The notes beneath the pieces are model-generated. The model searched no databases. It was not told where the DNA came from and saw nothing but the letters and a program-made list of their open reading frames with translations. A program made the translations under genes and the position numbers. This document shows positions 6,999-13,068 of a stretch of 16,458 bases of DNA, piece by piece. Each line of letters opens with the position of its first letter. Within the stretch, counting starts at the first letter, position 1. Source of the DNA: Ottowia sp. (GTDB lineage: Bacteria > Pseudomonadota > Gammaproteobacteria > Burkholderiales > Burkholderiaceae_C); contig JALOAS010000073.1 of assembly GCA_023228705.1 (NCBI GenBank), forward strand, positions 1 through 16,458, in the 5' to 3' direction.

Positions 6999-7727
6999 AT
7001 GCAAACGTCCAACCTGGATCAGGCGGAGCTGAACAAGTTTTCCGCGCTCGCGCATCACTGGTGGGATCCGGACGGTGAGCTGCGCAGCCTGCACGAAATC
7101 AACCCGCTGCGGCTGGACTGGATAGACCGGATCGCCGGCCTGGACGGCAAGGACGTCCTGGACGTGGGCTGCGGCGGCGGCATCCTCTCAGACGCCATGG
7201 CGCGCCGCGGGGCCCGCGTGCTCGGCATAGACCTGGCCGACAAGTCGCTCAAGGTGGCCCATTTGCACGCGCTGGACACCGGGACGCCCGGAATCGAATA
7301 CCGGCTGGTGCCGGTAGAGGAGCTGGCAGCGGATGAGCCGCAGAGCCGCGACGTGGTCACCTGCATGGAAATGCTCGAGCACGTGCCCGATCCGGCCGCC
7401 ATCGTGCGCGCCTGCGCCAGCCTGCTCAGGCCGGGCGGCTGGGCCTTCTTCTCCACCATCAGCCGCAATGCCATGTCGTTTGCACAGGCCATCGTCGCGG
7501 CCGAATACATCCTGGGCCTGCTGCCCAGGGGTACGCACGAGTACCTGCGCTTCATCCGGCCCAGTGAACTGGCCGCCTGGTGCCGGCAGGCCGGTCTTGA
7601 GCTGCAGCGGCTCGAAGGCCTCACGTACAACCCCGTCACGCGCCGCTATCGCCTCACGCCGGACACGCGCGTCAATTACATGCTGGCGGCGCGCAAGCCG
7701 GCGCTGGCGACTGGCGCAGCAGGCTGA
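6999..7727 (+). CDS. ubiG: Ubiquinone biosynthesis O-methyltransferase UbiG
   Basis: This 242-residue SAM-dependent methyltransferase performs the two O-methylations of ubiquinone synthesis. The N-terminus QTSNLDQAELNKFSALAHHW and the following WWDPDGELRSLHEINPLR are highly characteristic of UbiG. Motif I VLDVGCGGGILSDAMA is at 53-68, acidic GIDL at 77-80 and post-motif EMLEHVPDP at 124-132. The LGLLPRGTHEYLRFI stretch near the end corresponds to the UbiG segment linked to membrane contact. The ATG at 6999 was chosen by family N-terminus; another in-frame ATG at 6990 would add three residues. Neither has a strong ribosome site. The gene diverges from the importer operon and converges on the MFS gene, so it may be a single-gene unit here. 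Confidence 0.96.
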   Translation: MQTSNLDQAELNKFSALAHHWWDPDGELRSLHEINPLRLDWIDRIAGLDGKDVLDVGCGGGILSDAMARRGARVLGIDLADKSLKVAHLHALDTGTPGIEYRLVPVEELAADEPQSRDVVTCMEMLEHVPDPAAIVRACASLLRPGGWAFFSTISRNAMSFAQAIVAAEYILGLLPRGTHEYLRFIRPSELAAWCRQAGLELQRLEGLTYNPVTRRYRLTPDTRVNYMLAARKPALATGAAG

Positions 7728-7795
7728 CCCCGACCTCGCGGGCAGCGGCCGGCCGTTGTGCTCGGCACGCAGGGCAATCCCGCACACGCGAGTCG

Positions 7796-7813
7796 GCGTG
7801 CCACCCGGCACGC
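7796..7813. terminator. Hairpin between converging ubiG and MFS genes
   Basis: In the 94-bp gap between ubiG and the convergent MFS gene, GCGTGCCACCCGGCACGC forms a 7-bp perfect stem with a 4-nt loop. A further GGCACGC at 7764-7770 could pair with the same left arm, giving an alternative structure. No U-tract follows on either strand, so it is a terminator-like or mRNA-end-protecting structure rather than a textbook intrinsic terminator. Confidence 0.45.
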
Positions 7814-7821
7814 GGGCGGTG

Positions 7822-9051
7822 CTAAGGCACTGGGCTTTCCCCGGCTGCTGCCAGCTTGCGCGGGAAGCCGCGGATCCGCTGGCTCAGCACGACGCCGCAC
7901 AGCAGCGCGACGCACGTGAAGCCCAGCGCCCACGTGAATCCGCCCACTTCGATCAACCAGCCCGCAATCGCCGGCCCGAGAAACTGGCCAGCGGCAAAGA
8001 AAAGCGTCGCGTAGCTGATGGCAATGGGGATCTGATGGTCCACAACCTGGTCGGTGCTGGCGGCCTGCACCATGGTGAAGGCGCCATTGACCGTACATCC
8101 AAACAGCAGGAAATGGACAAAAAATGCCGGCAGGCCCTGCGATACGATGGGAATCGCCATGGCGGCGGTCACCAGTGAGATCGTCAGCAGCAGCGTATTG
8201 CCGCGTCCCCAGGAGTCGGACAGTCTGCCCCACAGCGGACCCGTAACCACTGCGAGCAGGCCCGACATGGCAAAGAGCCGACCCGCCGTGGTGCTGGCAA
8301 TACCGGAAGCTTCGGCAAAGCTGACCATGAAGATGGCCTGCACGATGTAGCTCATGCCAAGCACCCCGTAGGTGGCGCCAATCACGATCACGCGCGGGTC
8401 GCGGTAAACCAGCCACCGGTCCGCCGTGCTGACCTGCCGGTGCCTGTCTTCGTGGCGCACGGGCGGGTTGCGCACGCCTGTCAGGACCAGCGCGGCCGTT
8501 GCGCCGGCCACCACGGCAAACAGGCCCCAGGCCACGCGCCAGCCCAGGTTGCCGAACAGCGCGATCAGCTTGGGCACGAGCAGACCGGACAGGAACAGGC
8601 CTGCGCCTATGCCGGCGGTCATGTACCCGATCATCATGCCGCGCCGCAGCGGGAACCAGGTCGCCACCAGCGACAGCATGGGCGCAAAGCAGTACGAGGT
8701 GCCGACGCCAAGCGCCAGCATCAGCGCGGCGATGACCCAGTACGACTGCGCCAAGGTGAGGCCCACGAAACCCGCCGTCACCAGCAGCAGTCCGCCCACC
8801 ACCGCATTGCGCGCACCCCAGCGCGCGGCGGCGGCGCCGCCGGGCAGGATGAACAGGAAGTAGCCCAGTGCGTTGATCGTACCCAGGTTGCCGGCCTGCT
8901 GGTAGCCCAGCCCCAGGTCCGCCCGCATGGACGGAAGCAGCAACCCGTACGCCAGCCGCGCGAACACGATGACGACCAGCGCCGTCAACATGGACGACGC
9001 CACCAGGACAACGGTATTGGGCTGCTCAGCGGTGTTGTTCGGGGGCGCCAT
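7822..9051 (-). CDS. Major facilitator superfamily transporter, YbfB/YjiJ-like
   Basis: This 409-residue inner-membrane transporter has about 12 hydrophobic segments in two halves separated by a charged loop (about 185-205, rich in Arg, His and Asp). The first helix region has VFARLAYGLLLPSMRADLGLGYQQAG, which resembles the YbfB/YjiJ-type MFS proteins; the matching loop after helix 2 ends in AAARWGARNA. The second half has LWGRLSDSWGRGNTLL, the repeated MFS loop motif. The frame remains open to an ATG at 9150, adding 33 low-complexity residues. I prefer 9051 because it places the first helix about 14 residues from the N-terminus, though neither start has a clear ribosome site. The substrate is unknown. 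The palindromic repeat copy 2 lies upstream, and ubiG converges from the other side. Confidence 0.85.
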   Translation of the reverse strand: MAPPNNTAEQPNTVVLVASSMLTALVVIVFARLAYGLLLPSMRADLGLGYQQAGNLGTINALGYFLFILPGGAAAARWGARNAVVGGLLLVTAGFVGLTLAQSYWVIAALMLALGVGTSYCFAPMLSLVATWFPLRRGMMIGYMTAGIGAGLFLSGLLVPKLIALFGNLGWRVAWGLFAVVAGATAALVLTGVRNPPVRHEDRHRQVSTADRWLVYRDPRVIVIGATYGVLGMSYIVQAIFMVSFAEASGIASTTAGRLFAMSGLLAVVTGPLWGRLSDSWGRGNTLLLTISLVTAAMAIPIVSQGLPAFFVHFLLFGCTVNGAFTMVQAASTDQVVDHQIPIAISYATLFFAAGQFLGPAIAGWLIEVGGFTWALGFTCVALLCGVVLSQRIRGFPRKLAAAGESPVP

Positions 9052-9170
9052 GGTTTGGGCCTGAAATGCAAGCAGCTGCGCTCCACGGGCGGCCGGCAGG
9101 CTTGGGTCCGGGCCGCCTGCGCCACCATCGGGCGACGCGCTGTGCTGCATCAGAAAACCCGATTGGCAGA

Positions 9171-9250
9171 TGAAGGTTTGGCGTCAAGCGTTGGGCGTAG
9201 GGTGAATAACGAACGATACGCCAAACGCTGGACGCACTTCGCTCAACCTC
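9171..9250. repeat. Palindromic dispersed repeat, copy 2
   Basis: This 80-bp imperfect palindrome is related to the element at 2262-2338. It shares TGAAGGTT at the left end, GCGTTG units, ACGCTGGACGCA in the right half and CGCTCAACCT at the right end. Inner arms GCGTTGGGCGTA (9188-9199) and TACGCCAAACGC (9217-9228) pair with one mismatch. It is more diverged from perfect symmetry than copy 1. It sits upstream of the MFS gene and beyond the tRNA-His terminator. Confidence 0.7.
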
Positions 9251-9316
9251 TTCAAGGCGCCAGCGAGGGCATCGGTCTGCGCTTGGGTGTTGCTGGCATC
9301 GTTGCCGATCAGGTCA

Positions 9317-9354
9317 GAAAAAAGCACCTGACGCCGCCTTGGCTTCAGGTGCTT
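9317..9354 (-). terminator. Intrinsic terminator downstream of tRNA-His
   Basis: Read on the minus strand, AAGCACCTGA (9345-9354) and TCAGGTGCTT (9322-9331) form a 10-bp perfect stem with a 13-nt loop, followed immediately by a run of six T (9318-9323, partly in the stem). It begins 14 bp after the encoded CCA of tRNA-His, so it is the expected end of that transcript. Confidence 0.85.
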
Positions 9355-9367
9355 GTTGCTTGACTGG

Positions 9368-9444
9368 TGGGGTGACTGATGGGTCTCGAACCCACGACCA
9401 CCGGAATCACAATCCGGGGCTCTACCAACTGAGCTACAGTCACC
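9368..9444 (-). tRNA. tRNA-His (anticodon GUG)
   Basis: The 77-nt minus-strand sequence folds as a full cloverleaf. It has a D-arm with AGCTCAGTTGGTAGAGC, an anticodon stem CCGGA/TCCGG with loop TTGTGAT (anticodon GTG), and a T-arm GTGGG-TTCGAGA-CCCAT. The acceptor stem is GTGACTG with CAGTCAC. An extra G at the 5' end faces discriminator C73, the hallmark of bacterial tRNA-His, and the 3' CCA is encoded (9368-9370). It closely resembles the tRNA-His of E. coli in the T and D arms. Confidence 0.97.
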
Positions 9445-9458
9445 GCAGGGAAACGGTG

Positions 9459-9464
9459 ATTATA
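9459..9464 (-). promoter_or_regulatory. -10 box of tRNA-His promoter
   Basis: A perfect TATAAT on the minus strand lies 14 bp upstream of the mature 5' end of tRNA-His. No TTGACA-like -35 box is found 16-18 bp further up, where a GC-rich palindrome (9465-9490) sits instead. The match to consensus and its spacing to a stable RNA gene support it as the promoter core. Confidence 0.5.
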
Positions 9465-9490
9465 GGGCGCCAGCGGTGCCGCGGGTGCCC
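9465..9490 (-). terminator. GC-rich hairpin after the Bax inhibitor-1 gene
   Basis: A 26-nt near-perfect palindrome (GGGCGCC-A-GCGG left arm; CCGC-G-GGTGCCC right arm, one mismatch and one G-T pair) lies 27 bp past the stop of the minus-strand YccA-like gene. It sits directly against the tRNA-His -10 box. There is no U-tract. It could end or stabilise the upstream transcript, or influence the tRNA promoter; which one cannot be told from sequence. Confidence 0.4.
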
Positions 9491-9517
9491 AAGGCGCGCG
9501 TTCTGGTTCTGGCAGGA

Positions 9518-10216
9518 TCAGTCGCTGCTGCCCATTCCCAGCAGGATGAGCAGGCCCTGGAATACGTTGAACAGGTCCAGGTACAGCGCCAGCGTGGCCA
9601 TGATGTAGTTGGTCTCGCCGCCGTCGATGATGCGCTTGAGGTCGTACAGCATGAAGAGGCTGAAGACGCCCACGACCAGCGTGCTGATCGCCATCATGCC
9701 GGCAGTCGAGCCGACGAAGACGTTGATGATGGCGCCGACGATGACGACCAGCGCGCCCACCATCAGCCACTTGCCCATGCCCGAGAGGTCACGCTTGATG
9801 ACGGTGGACAGGACCGACATGAGGAAGAACACGCCGGCGGTGCCGCCCATGGCGGTCATGATCAGCTGCGGGCCGTTTCTCAGGCCCAGCGTGAACGCGA
9901 TCAGCGGCGAGAGCGCCAGTCCCATGAAGAACGTGAACGCCATCAGCAGCGCGACGCCCGCGCCCGAGTTGCGCGTGCGTTGCACGGCAAACATGAGCCC
10001 GAAGGCGCCGCCAAAGAACAGGAGCAGGCCCATGCCGCCCACGAACAGGCGCGCAATGCCGGTGTTGACGCCTATCCACGCGCCCGCGATGGTCGGCAAC
10101 AGCGTCATGGCCAGCAGCAGATAGGTGTTGCGCAGGACCTTGTTGCGCTCGACTTGCGACAGGGCGCTGCCGGGGGCCATACCCCCGTAGGTCATGTTTG
10201 AAAGACGATCGTTCAT
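9518..10216 (-). CDS. Bax inhibitor-1/YccA family membrane protein
   Basis: This 232-residue protein has a cytoplasmic N-terminus of about 27 residues followed by about seven hydrophobic segments, the layout of bacterial BI-1 (TMBIM) proteins. These include the FtsH-associated YccA and the pH-sensitive calcium leak channel BsYetJ. Seen features are RNTYLLLAMTL at the first helix, FFMGLALSPLIAF in the middle, and the C-terminal LYDLKRIIDGGETNYIMATLALYLDLFNVFQGLLILLG, whose Asp residues are family-conserved. The ATG at 10216 has AGGAG nine bases upstream; an open frame to 10261 adds 15 residues without family match. In the family, roles in membrane-protein quality control or ion leak are known, but the role here is unproven. 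It is transcribed away from acs. Confidence 0.9.
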   Translation of the reverse strand: MNDRLSNMTYGGMAPGSALSQVERNKVLRNTYLLLAMTLLPTIAGAWIGVNTGIARLFVGGMGLLLFFGGAFGLMFAVQRTRNSGAGVALLMAFTFFMGLALSPLIAFTLGLRNGPQLIMTAMGGTAGVFFLMSVLSTVIKRDLSGMGKWLMVGALVVIVGAIINVFVGSTAGMMAISTLVVGVFSLFMLYDLKRIIDGGETNYIMATLALYLDLFNVFQGLLILLGMGSSD

Positions 10217-10600
10217 GGTGTAAAACTCCTGATTACCACCCTTGATGGCCATGCCGGACACATTGCCGACAATGAGGTCAGCGGTTGATTGTACGTGTGA
10301 ATGGAGTCATGGCGCAGCCGAAAATTCCCCAACACGCATGACATGCTCGCATATGGTGTCCTTGGGCGACGCTTTCAAGCGCAGGGGCCGGGCTTTTGGC
10401 ATGGGGCGGCATGGATCCGATCGTGCATATCATGTGGGCGGTTGGTGATATCCTTGCAAGGTGCCGACGGGTCATTGATATCTTCGGCAGGCTGGTGAGC
10501 GTACTGCAGGGCCACCGAAGCCGTGTTCGGGCTGGCAGGGCGACCAGGAACCCTCGGGCTGCAGCCGCAGTTTGTGTTTTTTGAAGTCAAGGAGACAACG
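10217..10600. other. Divergent intergenic region between YccA-like gene and acs
   Basis: This 384-bp stretch has no gene I can support. On the YccA side there is a TACAAT-like -10 on the minus strand (10288-10293) without a good -35. On the acs side, TGATATC occurs twice (10446-10452 and 10476-10482), 30 bp apart, flanking the palindrome CCTTGCAAGG (10452-10461). A weak pair TTGCAA (10454-10459) and TGATAT (10476-10481) with 16-bp spacing could be a promoter. The acs ribosome site AAGGAG sits at the right edge. Confidence 0.4.
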
Positions 10601-12634
10601 ATGAGCGACGACACCGAATTGGCCACTGAAGCGCAGATCGCGGTGCATTGGAAGGAAGAACAGTACTTCGAGCCGTCCCAGGCGTTCATCGCGCAGGCCA
10701 ACATGCAAGACGCCAGCATCCGCGAGCGCTTCAGCGAAGAGAATTTTCCGGAATGCTACCGGGAATACGCGGACATGCTCGACTGGTTCAAGCCGTACGA
10801 CCAGGTGCTGGACAGCAGCAATCCGCCGTTCTGGAAGTGGTTTGTCGGTGGCAAGCTGAACGTCGCTTACAACTGCATAGACCGCCACCTGGCGCAGCAT
10901 CGCAACAAGGCGGCGTTCATCTTTGTCGGCGAGCCGGAAGAGGAAGAGCCGTACGCCATGACCTACCAGGAGTTGTGGGTCCGGGTCAACGAGATGGCGG
11001 CGCTGCTGCGCGACCACTGTGGCCTGAAAGCGGGCGATCGCGTCACGCTGCACATGCCGATGACGCTGGAGCTGCCCATCACCATGCTGGCGTGCGCGCG
11101 GCTGGGCGTCGTCCACTCGCAGGTGTTTGGCGGCTTCTCGGGCAAGGCCGCCGGCGACCGCATCGCCGATTCGGGCAGCGACTGGCTGATCACCATGGAT
11201 GCGTACTGGCGCTCGGGCAAGCTGATAGACCACCGGGAAAAGGTGGCTCCGGCGCTTGAAGAGGCCAAGAGTCTTGGCAAGACCGGCGTCAAGGTGCTGG
11301 TCTGGCAGCGCTATCCGGGCAAGGACAGCTCCAAGACGCCCATGGTCGAGGGCCGCGACGCCTTTGTCAACGACATCCTCAAGGACTACCGCGGCAAGCG
11401 CGTCGAGCCCGTGCACATGGATGCCGAGGCGCCGCTGTTCCTCATGTATTCCAGCGGCACCACGGGCAAGCCCAAGGGCTGCCAGCACCGCACCGGCGGC
11501 TACCTGGCGTACGTGGCGGCCACGTCCAAGTACATCCAGGACATCCACCCCAGCGACACCTACTGGTGCATGGCCGACATCGGCTGGATCACCGGGCACT
11601 CGTACATCGTGTACGGGCCGCTGGCCATAGGCGCGACCAGCGTCGTCTACGAGGGCACGCCCACCTTTCCAGACCACAACCGGCCGTGGCGCATCGCCGA
11701 GCGGCTGGGCGTCAACATCTTCCACACCTCGCCCACGGCCATACGCGCACTGCGCCGGCTTGATCCGGACGCGCCGAGCAAGGGCCCGCAGAACTTCAAG
11801 CACATGACCACCGTGGGCGAGCCCATCGAGCCCAAGGCCTGGCGCTGGTACCACGAGCAGGTGGGCAAGGGCAAGGCCGTCATTTGCGACACCTGGTGGC
11901 AGACCGAGAACGGCGGCTTTCTGATCAGCACCGTCCCGGCACTGGAGAAGATGAAGCCGGGCAGCGCCGGCCCGGGCCTGCCCGGCGTCTACCCCATCAT
12001 CCTGGACGACGACGGCAACGAATTGCCCGCGGGCAGCGGCAAGGCGGGCAACCTGTGCATCCGCAATCCCTGGCCCGGAATCATGCAGACCATCTGGGGC
12101 GACGACGAGCGCTACGTCGACACTTACTACCGGCGCTTCTGCAAGAACCCGGACAGCAAGGACTGGCGCGACTGGCCGTACATATCGGGTGACGGCGCCA
12201 TTGACGCCGAGGACGGCTACTACCGCATCCTGGGCCGCATAGACGACGTCATCAACGTTTCCGGGCACCGCCTGGGAACCAAGGAGATCGAGTCCGCCTG
12301 CCTGACCGTGGCCGAGGTTGCCGAGGCCGCCGTGGTGGCCGTGCACGACGACATCAAGGGCACCGTGCCCGAGGTGTACGTGTCGGTGCCGGTCAACGTG
12401 ACCGACCGCGATGCGGTCGCCACCAAGGTGATCCGGGCCTGTGAGGACATCATCGGCAAGATCGCGCGTCCCGAGCGCGTCTACGTGGTGCCGGACATGC
12501 CCAAGACACGCTCGGGCAAGATCATGCGGCGCGTGCTGGGCGCCATTTCCAACAGGCGCGACACGGGCGACGTCAGCACGCTGGCCAACCCCGAGGTCGT
12601 CGAGGAAATCCGCATTCTGGTGCAGAGCCGATAG
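10601..12634 (+). CDS. acs: AMP-forming acetyl-CoA synthetase (acetate--CoA ligase), divergent clade
   Basis: This 677-residue adenylate-forming enzyme makes acetyl-CoA from acetate, ATP and CoA through acetyl-AMP. An Acs N-terminal cap (about 20-100) is followed by the P-loop-like YSSGTTGKPKG (283-293), ADIGWITGHSY (325-335), TSPTAIRAL (376-384), WWQTENGG (432-439), YISGDGA (527-533), GRIDDVINVSGHRLGTKEIE (545-564) and the catalytic Lys640 in TRSGKIMRR. Most Acs proteins have QTETGG, so Asn at 437 is a variant, as is Cys294 after the P-loop. Ile in ITG and IGW replaces the usual Val near the acetate pocket. These suggest a separate Acs branch, but length and domain order fit Acs, not a general acyl-CoA ligase. 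The ATG at 10601 has AAGGAG seven bases upstream. A 70-residue ORF follows. Confidence 0.9.
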   Translation: MSDDTELATEAQIAVHWKEEQYFEPSQAFIAQANMQDASIRERFSEENFPECYREYADMLDWFKPYDQVLDSSNPPFWKWFVGGKLNVAYNCIDRHLAQHRNKAAFIFVGEPEEEEPYAMTYQELWVRVNEMAALLRDHCGLKAGDRVTLHMPMTLELPITMLACARLGVVHSQVFGGFSGKAAGDRIADSGSDWLITMDAYWRSGKLIDHREKVAPALEEAKSLGKTGVKVLVWQRYPGKDSSKTPMVEGRDAFVNDILKDYRGKRVEPVHMDAEAPLFLMYSSGTTGKPKGCQHRTGGYLAYVAATSKYIQDIHPSDTYWCMADIGWITGHSYIVYGPLAIGATSVVYEGTPTFPDHNRPWRIAERLGVNIFHTSPTAIRALRRLDPDAPSKGPQNFKHMTTVGEPIEPKAWRWYHEQVGKGKAVICDTWWQTENGGFLISTVPALEKMKPGSAGPGLPGVYPIILDDDGNELPAGSGKAGNLCIRNPWPGIMQTIWGDDERYVDTYYRRFCKNPDSKDWRDWPYISGDGAIDAEDGYYRILGRIDDVINVSGHRLGTKEIESACLTVAEVAEAAVVAVHDDIKGTVPEVYVSVPVNVTDRDAVATKVIRACEDIIGKIARPERVYVVPDMPKTRSGKIMRRVLGAISNRRDTGDVSTLANPEVVEEIRILVQSR

Positions 12635-12642
12635 GTAGCGAT

Positions 12643-12672
12643 CGGCCCCGCGGTCGCAAGAGGGCGGGGCCG
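12643..12672 (+). promoter_or_regulatory. Hairpin between acs and the 70-residue ORF
   Basis: CGGCCCCGC (12643-12651) and GCGGGGCCG (12664-12672) form a 9-bp perfect GC stem with a 12-nt loop, 8 bp after the acs stop. No U-tract follows and the next ribosome site (GGAG) begins a few bases later. It is best read as an mRNA-stabilising or attenuating structure inside an acs-small ORF operon, though partial termination is possible. Confidence 0.4.
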
Positions 12673-12688
12673 ACACGGAGCCGAGAAC

Positions 12689-12901
12689 ATGGCGGAATCA
12701 ACGGAAAACAGGGTGCGTGCTGCCGCGGAAGCGGTGCGCGCGGCCTGCCTGCAGGCAGCCGTAGACGGCTACGAACAGGCCGGGTTTGGCGGCCTGTGCG
12801 AAGAAGGGCGCTGGGAGATGGTGGTGGACGCCATCCGCTCGCTTGACGTGGACGCCATTGCCCGCAATGCGCTTGCGACCAGGCCACATCAGGCAAGATA
12901 G
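12689..12901 (+). CDS. Small uncharacterised protein (70 aa) downstream of acs
   Basis: I do not assign a function. The 70-residue acidic to neutral protein looks all-helical: an Ala/Arg-rich amphipathic stretch (RVRAAAEAVRAACLQAAVDGY, split here as residues 8-18 and 19-28), a short FGGLCEEGRW turn (33-42) and a second helix MVVDAIRSLDVDAIARN (44-60). There are two cysteines (C20, C37), no signal peptide and no membrane segment. The ATG at 12689 has GGAG eight bases upstream, 55 bp separate it from acs, and a strong hairpin starts at its stop. These support a real gene co-transcribed with acs. Codon positions follow the local G/C-rich third-position bias. The product is likely cytosolic. A link to acetate metabolism is only inferred from position. 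Confidence 0.65.
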   Translation: MAESTENRVRAAAEAVRAACLQAAVDGYEQAGFGGLCEEGRWEMVVDAIRSLDVDAIARNALATRPHQAR

Positions 12902-12902
12902 T

Positions 12903-12933
12903 GCGTGCGCCGGGCTTGCGCAGTGGCGCACGC
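12903..12933 (+). terminator. Hairpin at the end of the acs-small ORF unit
   Basis: GCGTGCGCC (12903-12911) and GGCGCACGC (12925-12933) are perfect 9-bp arms with a 13-nt loop, beginning one base after the small ORF stop. A second, longer-range inverted repeat (GCCGTGCG 12936-12943 with CGCACGGC 12972-12979) follows. No U-tract is present. Position suggests the 3' boundary of the transcript ahead of fumC. Confidence 0.5.
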
Positions 12934-13068
12934 GTGCCGTGCGGCTTTGACTTGCACCATGGCAGCGCGCACGCACGGCCCTGGGCCGGGCGTGTCGTCT
13001 CGCCGTCCGGCATGGCAACCGTGTGGGCGGCTTGTTGTTGATTTCCCTTTTTGAGGATGGATGATCTC

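Noticed and set aside
10398..10416. Possible sigma-54 promoter TGGCATGGGGCGGCAT upstream of acs
   Set aside because: The spacing between the GG and GC pairs is one base short of the required ten, so it does not fit the -24/-12 pattern.
10472..12676. 734-codon open frame on the minus strand across acs
   Set aside because: It is fully antisense to a clearly identified Acs. Its translation is rich in His, Arg, Val, Gly and Asp with no family sequence, which is typical of a shadow frame in GC-rich DNA.
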